A DNA stretch of 64,000 bases from an uncultured Kiritimatiellota bacterium (lineage in GTDB: Bacteria > Verrucomicrobiota > Kiritimatiellia > RFP12 > DVOR01), in contig CALXMT010000005.1 in the NCBI GenBank assembly GCA_944389545.1, forward strand, positions 1 to 64,000. Direction: 5' to 3'. The first letter of the stretch is position 1. Each line of letters opens with the position of its first letter. Under the pieces are notes generated by a model. It was not told where the DNA came from and made no database searches. It saw only the letters and a program-made list of their open reading frames with translations. Below, piece by piece: positions 49,697 through 58,397 of this stretch. The translations under genes and the position numbers were made by a program.

Positions 49697-52600
49697 GGGA
49701 GATACTGGAAGTAGATGACGCGTTCAGGGAGCTGACCATAGGCATCGCGCCAGACCAACGCCACGGCACGCGCGGTGGACTGCGGCCGATACTCGGAGAG
49801 GTTGCGGCTCGTAGAGGAAGAGCTCGTCTTGATGGTGTCGGCGCGCATGATGTAGAGGAAGAGCTGCTGGCGATCGCCGAACGAGGAGTTGCCGATGGCT
49901 ACCAAAGTGGTCAGGTCGTTCTGCCCGAGCTTCTCGGCCGCGCCCTTCGTGCCGTTGTAGGCCTTGAGCTTCTCCGTGAAGAGGTTGGTGGAGCCACTCC
50001 CAGAACCAGAGGACGAGGAGGCAGTGCCCTGCTGGAGAATCACGTCCGCGACCGTTTGCGGATGCGTGGGTGCCGCAGAGGGACCGCTCTTGTAGGTATC
50101 CTGCGACTCATCCCAGGAATAGGTGCCCGAATCGCCCCGCTGGTCCGGGACATAGAAGAGGTAGTCTCTGACGAACTCGTCATACTTGGCCTCCTGGCTC
50201 AGCGTGACGTTGGTCGTCGCTTTCTGGAGGGTCTGCAAGTCGGTCATGAGTTCGTTTGGGACACGCTTGAAAAGAGAGGCCTCATTGAGACGATCCACGG
50301 TGACCTTGGCAGCCTCTTGGATGGAAGAGGGGATGCCCATCATGGCAAAGCGCTTGAGACGCTGGCTCAGGTAGTAATCGTCCATGCCGGCAAAGGCGCT
50401 CATGATGCCGCGGTGCTCCTCGGGCATATTTTCGCCGCCAAAGCGGCCGAACATCGTGCAGAGGTTGCCATAGCGTTCGTACATATTCTGCGACAATGCG
50501 CCGTCCTCGAAGTCCGTCACAGGGATGGTGCGGAAAAAGGAGGCCTTGGCGACATTGTTGTAATAATCGGCGAGGGGCGTGGAACCATATTGGGTCGCGG
50601 TCGTAGGCGACCACACGTTGTTCGTGAGCGGAATGGGGAGGAAGCCGACCTCTTGCGGCAGGAGCAACTGCCCGGAATTGCCATAGCCATAGCGGATGTT
50701 TTCGACCCCCAGTTCCCACACGAAGGGAACCAACTCTTGCGACTCTGCATGATCCGCATATTCGATTTGGAGGCTTGAGGCCGTTTCAGGGTCTGTGCCA
50801 ACGGAGGAACCGGACATGAAGAACCAATGCGGGGAAGAGAGTACGGTGAGCGGTTGGGAGGTCAAGCCATAGGCGGAGACATCACCGGAGATGCCCAACA
50901 TGGGGGAGAGCCAGTTGTAACGAGGGTCAATGGAGAACCAAGCGCCCTCATCCGAGGAGAAAGCCTCAAACGACGATTTTGCGGACGCCGGAGGTTGCAG
51001 AGAGACTTTGTTCAACTCAAGCGCAGAACCGGGAGTGTTCAAACAGCCGGAAAGGCTGTTGAGACTATCGTTACTCGATTCGGAGGAAAGCTTGACGGAG
51101 ACCTTGTACTTCTGCGGTTGCCCTTGTTCGGGAGTCCCATCTTTCTGAACATCCCAACGGGCATAGAACGTGACGGAGACCGGGCGCGTGACGCGAAAAT
51201 AACAACTATCAAAGGCGCGAAGCTGATTGCTCAAGCGCGAAGCGATCTTACGATTGCTCGTGCTCTCCGCAGGATAGGAAGCCTCATTGGGAGGATTAAA
51301 CGAGGCACAAGGGACCAAGTCCACCGTATCGCCGTTCTGGTCCTTCACCGCGACGCGGAAGAAGAAGTCTACCAAACAATTCAAGGTGATCTCGGTGGCA
51401 GTCGCCGTCACATTCCCATCGCCGCCAACTGTGGGAGGCTGCATCACAACGTTCGATCCATCGATATCCACAGCCTGGAAGGACGCCGGATTAAGCATAA
51501 TGCCCGAACGCGTCTCGAAAAGGATGTCCTGGCCACCGGTGATGCCTTCCGCCCCGCTCGAAGCGGTCAATTTGGCCGTCTGCGGTTCATCGGCGACGAA
51601 CTGTTTGTTGGTGTCCTTATTGGAGTAACCGGTCACGTAGACGGCGGCGAAGCCCTCTGGCTCAATGGTAAAGGTCGAGTTGGGGTTGGACAAGGAACCG
51701 GGGAAATAGGTCCGGACCGCGGTCTCCAACGCCAGCGTCGGGAAGGTGAATTGCATCTTCCCCAGGTCTTTGAGTGAATTCAGATTCTGGAGATCGGCCT
51801 CGGTGACAGAGTCTTTCAGGCTCTCTCCATCCTTGAAACCCTTCTTGATGGCTTCTTGCATGGCAGAGTCGAAGGAAGAGGCCTGCGAGGAGGCTGACAG
51901 ATAGCCGACTTCGCTCACCATCGGCACGGGCTCAACGGTGGGGATGACATTGTTCGGATTGGCCGAGTCGCCGGGGACGCAATCCGTGTCCACATAGTCA
52001 CGGAGCAAGTTGTAAAAGTTGTCCGCCAAGGTCGATCCCGACGAGCCGAGAATATTATCGACCGCATCCGAGAGCTCGGGCGGCGCACCGGACGAGAGAT
52101 AGGACTCGTCGACTTCGGAACAGGCAATGGAGTCGGCGTTCTTGGGGTTGGTGCCATCCTCCTTCCGACGCGTCTCATCTGGCCAGAAGCTATAGACGGT
52201 GAAGGGGGCGTAAGGGCCATCGCCATCGTTGGCGACCGCCTCCTCCCAAGAGAAGGGATAGACCTTGCCATCGTCCTGGGTCAAGATTGTACCATCGGAA
52301 CGAGCCGCGTAAAGCGCAAGGTCCGCACCGGAGGCGAAAATGGGAAGCTCAGACTCCGCCGCATCGGGCGCGGTTTTCATGAAAAGGTCATACAACTCCG
52401 CGTTGGAAGGTTGCGTACCGAGGGTGCCAAAGGCGAACTCACTGCCGGTGAAACCGATGCCACGGCGCTGGGAGATGGAGCCGATGGCATTGATGTCCAG
52501 CATGTCGGAGACGTTGATGGCGGCCCAGGCCATACGGCCAATGACTTCATCCGAAATCGTTTGCGTTTGATGGCCGACATCAACCTGACGCTCCGGACGG

Positions 52601-53121
52601 GCCACACTGACGGTCTGCCAACGGGCAGACTTGTCAAAGTAATAACCACTGCCGGATTGGCTCGTATCGGCGGTGCCGTTTAGGTCATCATCCCGCTCCA
52701 AGATGTTGTAGACGGTGGCGGCAATCGCCGTCGGAACATGGCGAAGCGCGGCATCGTCCAACAAATAGGCGATATCGTCGTTGCTTCCATTCCCCTTGGG
52801 TGCGGAGGCAATGAGGCGCGCATACTTACCGTTGCCCTCATAGAAGGGGGCCAAGTTTTCAGCCGTCCGCGCGGCAGGGGTGTTGAAGGGGTCAGCCCCG
52901 CCGAGTTGATCGTCAAGGGCTTGATCGACGGTATAACGCGCCTCGGCAAAGACGGAGGTCAACAGCTCGCGGGCGATGAGCCCGCTCCGATAAGCGGCGG
53001 CGGCACTCTTCTCCGTACGCATGGAGACGGAGAAGGCCACAGCGCTGATCAAGAGGAAGCCGAGCAACCCCAGCACAATCAGCAGGGCGGAGCCGCGTTG
53101 CGTGTGTCGTTTGGTGTTCAT
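49693..53121 (-). CDS. giant GspK-like minor pseudopilin
   Basis: The 1142-residue protein begins with a GspK-type N-terminus (QRG|SALLIVLGLLGFLLISAV): prepilin-like, but without Glu at +5, as in GspK. GspK is usually about 300-350 residues, so this is over three times the size, with a huge Ser/Thr/Asn-rich beta-looking body. FGTLGTQPSNAELYDLFMKT and the SAM-like part near the N-terminus recall GspK. It would sit at the pseudopilus tip. Start ATG 53121 has GGAG 9 nt upstream; the GTG at 53136 overlaps that site and is not used. Confidence 0.75.
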   Translation of the reverse strand: MNTKRHTQRGSALLIVLGLLGFLLISAVAFSVSMRTEKSAAAAYRSGLIARELLTSVFAEARYTVDQALDDQLGGADPFNTPAARTAENLAPFYEGNGKYARLIASAPKGNGSNDDIAYLLDDAALRHVPTAIAATVYNILERDDDLNGTADTSQSGSGYYFDKSARWQTVSVARPERQVDVGHQTQTISDEVIGRMAWAAINVSDMLDINAIGSISQRRGIGFTGSEFAFGTLGTQPSNAELYDLFMKTAPDAAESELPIFASGADLALYAARSDGTILTQDDGKVYPFSWEEAVANDGDGPYAPFTVYSFWPDETRRKEDGTNPKNADSIACSEVDESYLSSGAPPELSDAVDNILGSSGSTLADNFYNLLRDYVDTDCVPGDSANPNNVIPTVEPVPMVSEVGYLSASSQASSFDSAMQEAIKKGFKDGESLKDSVTEADLQNLNSLKDLGKMQFTFPTLALETAVRTYFPGSLSNPNSTFTIEPEGFAAVYVTGYSNKDTNKQFVADEPQTAKLTASSGAEGITGGQDILFETRSGIMLNPASFQAVDIDGSNVVMQPPTVGGDGNVTATATEITLNCLVDFFFRVAVKDQNGDTVDLVPCASFNPPNEASYPAESTSNRKIASRLSNQLRAFDSCYFRVTRPVSVTFYARWDVQKDGTPEQGQPQKYKVSVKLSSESSNDSLNSLSGCLNTPGSALELNKVSLQPPASAKSSFEAFSSDEGAWFSIDPRYNWLSPMLGISGDVSAYGLTSQPLTVLSSPHWFFMSGSSVGTDPETASSLQIEYADHAESQELVPFVWELGVENIRYGYGNSGQLLLPQEVGFLPIPLTNNVWSPTTATQYGSTPLADYYNNVAKASFFRTIPVTDFEDGALSQNMYERYGNLCTMFGRFGGENMPEEHRGIMSAFAGMDDYYLSQRLKRFAMMGIPSSIQEAAKVTVDRLNEASLFKRVPNELMTDLQTLQKATTNVTLSQEAKYDEFVRDYLFYVPDQRGDSGTYSWDESQDTYKSGPSAAPTHPQTVADVILQQGTASSSSGSGSGSTNLFTEKLKAYNGTKGAAEKLGQNDLTTLVAIGNSSFGDRQQLFLYIMRADTIKTSSSSTSRNLSEYRPQSTARAVALVWRDAYGQLPERVIYFQYLP

Positions 53122-53142
53122 GAAAGGGATCTCCACGTTGGC

Positions 53143-53670
53143 TTAATTACCGGTGCCGGAAGAGCCGCCATTGGGCTCCAATGCGCGGTGACGCCCCTGG
53201 ATGGGCACAACGATTTCGTAGTCCTCAGGGTCAGGCTTGCCACTTGGTTCGATTTCACGGACCGTAATGTAATAAGGGTTGCCCCACGGGTCGCAAATCT
53301 GATTGCCGACGAGGGCGTCTTCCGCGGCCTGATAATACGCGTGGCCACGGTTGCCGCTTTCACCAATCAAGATTTGGGTGGTGTTGGAGGAGATGTCGCT
53401 TCGGTCCCCCGCACTCAGACCCAGGTCGGTCAAATCCGGCAGGTCCCCATTCGCATCGGGTTGCATCAGATAGAGGCGGATGGCGTTGCCCAGTTCGCGG
53501 GATTCCGCGGTGGCGCGCGTAATGCGGGCGGTCTCCTGCGCCGAGAGGAAGGAGACGCCGAAGGTGGCCGCCAAGATGCCGATGATGACAATCACCACCA
53601 GCAACTCAATCAACGTGAAGCCGGCACGAAGGGCGGCGAACCGTTTGGCATGCTGTTGTGTCCGCTGCAT
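53143..53670 (-). CDS. pseudopilin, GspG/GspH-like
   Basis: The 175-residue protein has prepilin signal LRAG|FTLIELLVVIVIIGILA (cleavage after Gly17, Glu+5). The C-terminal ICDPWGNPYYITVRE is typical of the GspG-type fold near the calcium site, though the final Asp-rich loop is not obvious. Its start overlaps the upstream gspJ-like stop (TAATG). Confidence 0.83.
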   Translation of the reverse strand: MQRTQQHAKRFAALRAGFTLIELLVVIVIIGILAATFGVSFLSAQETARITRATAESRELGNAIRLYLMQPDANGDLPDLTDLGLSAGDRSDISSNTTQILIGESGNRGHAYYQAAEDALVGNQICDPWGNPYYITVREIEPSGKPDPEDYEIVVPIQGRHRALEPNGGSSGTGN

Positions 53671-54395
53671 TATTCCGCCTCCCCTTCGCCCCAAGGATAG
53701 ATGTCATCCTCGTTGCCCTTGATACCATCCGGGCCGCAAGACCCGACGTAAATCTCATAGCCGGTTATTGTCGACGGTTTCGTGGGGGTCACCACGATGC
53801 GCACCCCTGCCGTGTTGGAGCCATAGGGCGACGCGAAGTCCGCGAAACCTTCATCAATGGCCTCAAAGGAGATGCTTCCATCCCCGAGCTCAAACTCTGA
53901 GGTGCTTCCCCCCTGGCTTTCGCTTGTGGAGAGCGATTTGCCGGAGGTGTCATAGGCCGAAACGGTACGCGTGACTTTGTTGCCGGAAGCGGTATACTCA
54001 ATCGAGACCAATTCGCGCGAGGCATCCAAATCCTCGTCGAAGATGTCCGGCGAACGCAACGCCCAGAACTTTAGGCTGCCACTCGAAACGAAGTTCGAGG
54101 TCGTCCCGCCAAGCCCCTCACTCAAAGCACCGGCTTGATCGCCGCCGGTCTTGGAGGGATAGATGACCAAGTTGCCGGGATCGACCATCGAGGCAAGGTC
54201 GCGGCCAAGCGCGCCGGCGACGGCACGGACGTTGGACTGCTCGGTCGCCCGTTGCATGCCCAGGGTCCACGCCAGGCTCGTTTGCTGGAAGAGCCCGCCC
54301 ACAATCAAGACAATGACCACCAAGATGGACATCGCCACCAAGATTTCGATGAGCGAGAAACCGCGTCGCGACAAGGTTGCAGAGCACTGTTTCAT
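53670..54395 (-). CDS. pseudopilin, GspJ-like
   Basis: The 241-residue protein has signal RRG|FSLIEILVAMSILVVIV (after Gly12, Glu+5) and the size of GspJ. The tail GPDGIKGNEDDIYPWGEGEAE includes an Asp/Gly-rich loop like the calcium loop of GspG. Second GspJ-like protein of the window besides 8285. Confidence 0.82.
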   Translation of the reverse strand: MKQCSATLSRRGFSLIEILVAMSILVVIVLIVGGLFQQTSLAWTLGMQRATEQSNVRAVAGALGRDLASMVDPGNLVIYPSKTGGDQAGALSEGLGGTTSNFVSSGSLKFWALRSPDIFDEDLDASRELVSIEYTASGNKVTRTVSAYDTSGKSLSTSESQGGSTSEFELGDGSISFEAIDEGFADFASPYGSNTAGVRIVVTPTKPSTITGYEIYVGSCGPDGIKGNEDDIYPWGEGEAE

Positions 54396-54410
54396 GTCGG
54401 CACCTCCCTC

Positions 54411-54938
54411 TTATTGCTTCCCTCGGGGGTCGATGACGACCTTCACGCCATAGCCATCGGCATAACGCATGGCGCGCGGGTTCTGCTTGGGATTCTCGGC
54501 CGTCACCACCAGGCCAATCTCCAAGCGGATCAAGCCGTCTTGCGGATTGTTGCCGGAAGAACTGCCGGAGCCTCCGGTCTTGACCTTCCAGGCCCGGAAG
54601 TAGACGCCGGATTTGTCTTCGTCATAGTCATTGGAGTCGTTGTCTTCGTCGCTGCCGTCGCGCAAGGAGAAGGACCCTTCGGAGATGTCCAGCGCATCGT
54701 TCAAGAGGTCCTCGAACTCGTCCTCGCTCGCGGCCTGCTCGGCGGCGATTTTGGCGGCGCCGATGAAGCGGTCGGCGAAAGCGGCCACCCGCATTTCGCT
54801 GTTGGCCTCAGTGCTCTCGTTCAAGCCGAGCGGGAAGAGCGCGAGCAAGGCCAGCGCACCACCCGCCAGGACGAAGATGGCCATGTTCACCTCAATCAAG
54901 GAGAAGCCGGCACGGAGATAGCGTGAAAGTCTGCCCAT
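54411..54938 (-). CDS. pseudopilin, GspI/PilV-like
   Basis: The 175-residue protein has signal LRAG|FSLIEVNMAIFVLAGG (after Gly11, Glu+5) and the NxAxFVLAxGxLALxxLFPLGL helix common in PilV/GspI-type minor pseudopilins. An acidic stretch (DGSDEDNDSNDYDEDKSG) may bind calcium. AAGGAGG lies 6 nt before the ATG. Confidence 0.82.
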   Translation of the reverse strand: MGRLSRYLRAGFSLIEVNMAIFVLAGGALALLALFPLGLNESTEANSEMRVAAFADRFIGAAKIAAEQAASEDEFEDLLNDALDISEGSFSLRDGSDEDNDSNDYDEDKSGVYFRAWKVKTGGSGSSSGNNPQDGLIRLEIGLVVTAENPKQNPRAMRYADGYGVKVVIDPRGKQ

Positions 54939-54949
54939 GTCATCCCTCC

Positions 54950-55828
54950 TTACTTGATATCGACCTCACCCTCGGTCGAGACCGAGATGGAAAAGGTCGG
55001 CGTCTCCGTGTTGCCGCCCACCGAGGTGGAGGCAGAGACGGAAACCTGCTTCTCCGCGCGGCCATCCGGCAAGAAAACGAAGGCGATGCGCTCGCTGTTG
55101 AACTTATACCCGGAGGGCAAGGAGAAGGTCTCCGTCTCCCGCACGCCAAGCTGGAAGGGCTTGCTTTCCCCGCTGCTGGACTCCAACTCCGCCACGTAGA
55201 AGCCATAGTCCGTGGAGGTGACAGGGGCTCTCATCTTAAGCGTTTCGGTCGTCCCGTCGATGGGCTCGTACTCATAGTCCAGCAGGTCAATCGCGTTGCC
55301 GCTGTTGTCCGAATCCGAGTCGTTCGAGAGGCGGTTGGGGTCTTTGGCGATATTCTTGACGCGCATGAACTGGCTGCTCCCGCCGGTGGCCTTCTTCTCC
55401 GGGTCGTCCAGGTTGATGAGACGCTCCTTCTTGGCCAAGGTCGCCAGCTGGTCGCGTTGGAAGCCAAAGGGCGCGGCGAGCCTGTCGCCGACCGGCCAGA
55501 CGCGGCCAACGGAGCGGAACATCGCAAAGCGGCCTTGGTCAATCTTCTCCGTCGTACCGCCGACCTCAATCTCTCTGACGGTGTTGTAGCAGATAACGAC
55601 GTAAGGGACACCCTCGATGCAGGCGCGTTGCCGGGCCGAGAGCAGGATGTCGCGCAACTGATCGCGGCTGCGCGTGAGGTTTTCCTCCCGCGTGGCGCCG
55701 AAGAAGGCCGTCGCGGAGATGGTGAGCAGGAGCGCCGCGATGCCAATCACCACCATGAGCTCCATCAGCGTGAAGCCCGCGCGCGCCGCTCGACCGACGG
55801 CGGAGGTGAATCTGGAAGTGTGTTTCAT
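54950..55828 (-). CDS. pseudopilin, GspH-like
   Basis: The 292-residue protein has signal ARAG|FTLMELMVVIGIAALLL (after Gly18, Glu+5) followed by RSRDQLRDILLSARQRACIE, the arrangement of GspH/FimT. It is longer than usual GspH (150-200) by an extra C-terminal beta region. GAAAGGAG lies 7 nt before the ATG. Confidence 0.83.
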   Translation of the reverse strand: MKHTSRFTSAVGRAARAGFTLMELMVVIGIAALLLTISATAFFGATREENLTRSRDQLRDILLSARQRACIEGVPYVVICYNTVREIEVGGTTEKIDQGRFAMFRSVGRVWPVGDRLAAPFGFQRDQLATLAKKERLINLDDPEKKATGGSSQFMRVKNIAKDPNRLSNDSDSDNSGNAIDLLDYEYEPIDGTTETLKMRAPVTSTDYGFYVAELESSSGESKPFQLGVRETETFSLPSGYKFNSERIAFVFLPDGRAEKQVSVSASTSVGGNTETPTFSISVSTEGEVDIK

Positions 55829-55851
55829 CCGGAGCTCCTTTCTGGCGCCGA

Positions 55852-56502
55852 TCAGTTGATGCGGAGGACGTTTCCGAAGTCGCCGTCCGAAGGCACGGTG
55901 ACCATCACGTTGTTCGTATCAAAGTCAATCTTGATGCGGATGGGGGCAAAGGCCTGGTTGCCGCTCAAGGCCTCATACTTCGACTCTCGCGTCTCGCGCA
56001 TGGTGAGGGGGAAGCCGATCATGTCGTTGGCGCTGATGCTCCCATCCGAGAGGGCCTCCTCCAACTTGCGCGGGGCGGAATTGCCGTCGCAGACGTAGAA
56101 CATCGAGGGGTCTTCGATGTAGGCGCGCATGGTGGTGTCGCGCGTTCCATTCTCGTTACACCCGAAGAGCGGCATGAGAAATGCGGCGTTGCTCTGCCCC
56201 ACCCGATTGCTGTTGTTCACCGTGCCGTAGGTGATCGCGGTGGTGTCGCTGCTGATGCCGGTGAAGTCGATCGGCCATTCGTTGTTCTCGTTTCGGTAAG
56301 CCGCGATGGCGGATTCGATGATGTCGGAGGCCGCATTCCGTTCCGCGCTGTCCGACCCGCGCAACATCCGCACGGCGGCCACGCTCACCAAGCCGACCAG
56401 CACGCCAAGGATGGCAATCACCACCAAGAGCTCCACCAACGTGAAGCCCGCGCGCCGCTTGGCGCCGCCCAAACCCAACACCTTCTTCAATTGCTCGCGC
56501 AT
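55852..56502 (-). CDS. pseudopilin, type II secretion G-like
   Basis: The 216-residue protein has signal RRAG|FTLVELLVVIAILGVLV (after Gly19, Glu+5) and SDIIESAIAAYRNENNEWPI, the helix-end pattern of GspG major pseudopilins. The C-terminus differs from the calcium-loop form. Two Cys (GCNE, VCDG) could pair. Confidence 0.83.
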   Translation of the reverse strand: MREQLKKVLGLGGAKRRAGFTLVELLVVIAILGVLVGLVSVAAVRMLRGSDSAERNAASDIIESAIAAYRNENNEWPIDFTGISSDTTAITYGTVNNSNRVGQSNAAFLMPLFGCNENGTRDTTMRAYIEDPSMFYVCDGNSAPRKLEEALSDGSISANDMIGFPLTMRETRESKYEALSGNQAFAPIRIKIDFDTNNVMVTVPSDGDFGNVLRIN

Positions 56503-56516
56503 AGCTCGCCCCTTTC

Positions 56517-57110
56517 TTACCAACTCTTCGCGAACGGCTCGCCGTCCTGCTTGCCTTCATCGATGTCTTCCGGCCAGCACCAGACCGCGACCGGGGCGGT
56601 GATCTCTCCACCGCCGACCTCATTGGGCAACGTGATTCTGCCATCGCCATCCGTATCCACGACGAACTGATAGAGATGGTCCTTCACCTGCGTGCTTCGG
56701 TCACCTGCGTCAAACATCTCCAAGCCAAAGGGGTCCAACAGACCGAACTTGAGTTGCGGGTCGTCTTCCTTGTTGCGGCGCAGGCCACTGGCCGAGTCGC
56801 CGCTGTTGTTGGAGTCGATGTAGTTCACGTCCAGGAGCTTGGCCTTGCCAAGAATCTCGCACATCTCCGTGTCCATCTCTTGGGTGGAAGAGGTGTCCAA
56901 CACGGAGGGCCAGAAGCCGATCTCGTCGTAATAACGCGTCCAGGCGGTGGCGATCTGGGCGCACATATCGGCGGCGTTCTTCTGTTGCGCACGCTCGATG
57001 AAGCCGGTGTAGGCCACCAGGCCCGTGGAAGCCAAGATGCCCACGATGACAATCACCACCAAGAGCTCAATCAACGTGAAGCCGCGCTTCGTTTTCGTCC
57101 ACAATTTCAT
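56517..57110 (-). CDS. pseudopilin with G-type C-terminus
   Basis: The 197-residue protein has signal KRG|FTLIELLVVIVIVGILA (after Gly10, Glu+5), then IATAWTRYYDEIGFWPSVL. VDTDGDGRITLPNEVGGGEI is a calcium-binding-type DxDxDG loop. Similar to GspG but with the loop in a more C-terminal hairpin. Confidence 0.83.
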   Translation of the reverse strand: MKLWTKTKRGFTLIELLVVIVIVGILASTGLVAYTGFIERAQQKNAADMCAQIATAWTRYYDEIGFWPSVLDTSSTQEMDTEMCEILGKAKLLDVNYIDSNNSGDSASGLRRNKEDDPQLKFGLLDPFGLEMFDAGDRSTQVKDHLYQFVVDTDGDGRITLPNEVGGGEITAPVAVWCWPEDIDEGKQDGEPFAKSW

Positions 57111-57123
57111 TGTCCACCCTTTC

Positions 57124-57624
57124 TCACTTGTTGGCGGCACCCGCGAGGGTGGCCGAAATGTCATCCGCTGTACCGAAACGCCCATCTGCGCCGGCCGAGA
57201 CCACGGCCTTGCCCGCAACGGCGAAACGCAGCGCGTTGCCCCAGGCATCCACGGCCAAGGCCGCGTTCTCACCCAGGAAAACGTCCAACGTCGCATAGCC
57301 CGCCGCATCGGACGGAAGGTCCGGATAGGCCCCATGCTCGGCACGATACGCCTCCACGCGCGCCAAGACAGCTTGAAGAAGGCCAACGGTCTTGGCCACT
57401 TGAGCCTGCGTGGGCGCGACCTGAATCGGCTCGGGTTTCTCGGGAGGTTGCACCTGCTCCGCCGCGATGTGAGGCGGTTCGGAGTCCGGGATCTCCGTGG
57501 TGAAGTAGAGCCACGCCGCGGCACAGGCGGCAAAGAGCGAGACCACTGCCGCCACAATGACCACCCCCATCAGCCACAGGGGCGGACGGTTGGTGGGCGC
57601 AATGGGCTGGTCCGGCAGTGCCAT
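57124..57624 (-). CDS. membrane-anchored GspG-like protein lacking a prepilin site
   Basis: The 166-residue protein has an ordinary membrane helix (LWLMGVVIVAAVVSLFAACA, about 16-37) instead of a G|FxxxE prepilin motif. Its C-terminal half, VDAWGNALRFAVAGKAVVSA then GADGRFGTADDI, is a clear GspG calcium-loop domain. It may be an inner-membrane partner or chaperone of the pseudopilus. It sits 4 nt after gspG. Confidence 0.72.
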   Translation of the reverse strand: MALPDQPIAPTNRPPLWLMGVVIVAAVVSLFAACAAAWLYFTTEIPDSEPPHIAAEQVQPPEKPEPIQVAPTQAQVAKTVGLLQAVLARVEAYRAEHGAYPDLPSDAAGYATLDVFLGENAALAVDAWGNALRFAVAGKAVVSAGADGRFGTADDISATLAGAANK

Positions 57625-57628
57625 TCTC

Positions 57629-58387
57629 TCAATCCTCGTCTTCGGTTCCGGTGCCGGCGCCGGAGATGTCATCATCCGTGCCGAACTGGCCGTCCGGGCC
57701 GGCCGACACAATGGCATGGGTCGCGGTGTTGTACTTCAAGCCATGGCCCCAAGCATCGTTCTTCGCGCCGGCGGAATAATTCTGGGTGCGGCAATAGGTG
57801 CACTGAGAGACACCCGAATAGACCGTGCCATCCTGCTCGAGGCGCCGCCACTTGCGGTTGAGCTGATCCAGACTGCTGTCGCCGGCCTCACGGGCCATGA
57901 CCTCTAGCCAATCCGCGCCCTGCGAGCCAAGCTCGCGCTCCCAGGCGTCGGAGTCCTGGCCGGAAGGGTCACTATAGCACCGTTTGTAGTGGCTCTCCAT
58001 GTTGGTGTTGGCGCACTTCTGGTAGATGGTCGTGGCCGCGGGGAGGAACTTGGACACCAAGCCAAAAGAGACGCCATCCGAGCCAGGATTGTTGCCGCAC
58101 TCCTTGCAGGAGTCGCCGTCTTCCACCTTGAAGTTGAAGTTCAGCGAGGCATAACCCTGACTGTCCGCGTTGGTGACGGTGGGATAGTCGCCGTATTCGT
58201 TCTTGTACTCCTCGAGGAGGGACGAGAGCGCCTGGATTTGGGCGTTGGTCTCGGCAATCTTGGCCTTGGTGTCGCCGGCGCCCATCATCATGAAGACGCC
58301 GCCGGCAAGGATGGCCATGATGACCACCACGGCCAAGATTTCGATGAGCGTGAAGCCCGCGCGCATTGTATCGGTTTTGCGTACCAT
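57629..58387 (-). CDS. gspG: major pseudopilin GspG, with Cys-rich insert
   Basis: The 252-residue protein has signal MRAG|FTLIEILAVVVIMAILA (after Gly11, Glu+5), ALSSLLEEYKNEYGDYPTV and the terminal calcium loop SAGPDGQFGTDDDI, all GspG hallmarks. Between them is a 100-residue insert with six Cys (CKEC, two single, CTYC) absent from normal GspG of about 145 residues. GGAGGT lies 4-5 nt before the ATG. It directly follows gspF. Confidence 0.88.
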   Translation of the reverse strand: MVRKTDTMRAGFTLIEILAVVVIMAILAGGVFMMMGAGDTKAKIAETNAQIQALSSLLEEYKNEYGDYPTVTNADSQGYASLNFNFKVEDGDSCKECGNNPGSDGVSFGLVSKFLPAATTIYQKCANTNMESHYKRCYSDPSGQDSDAWERELGSQGADWLEVMAREAGDSSLDQLNRKWRRLEQDGTVYSGVSQCTYCRTQNYSAGAKNDAWGHGLKYNTATHAIVSAGPDGQFGTDDDISGAGTGTEDED

Positions 58388-58397
58388 GGGGACCTCC

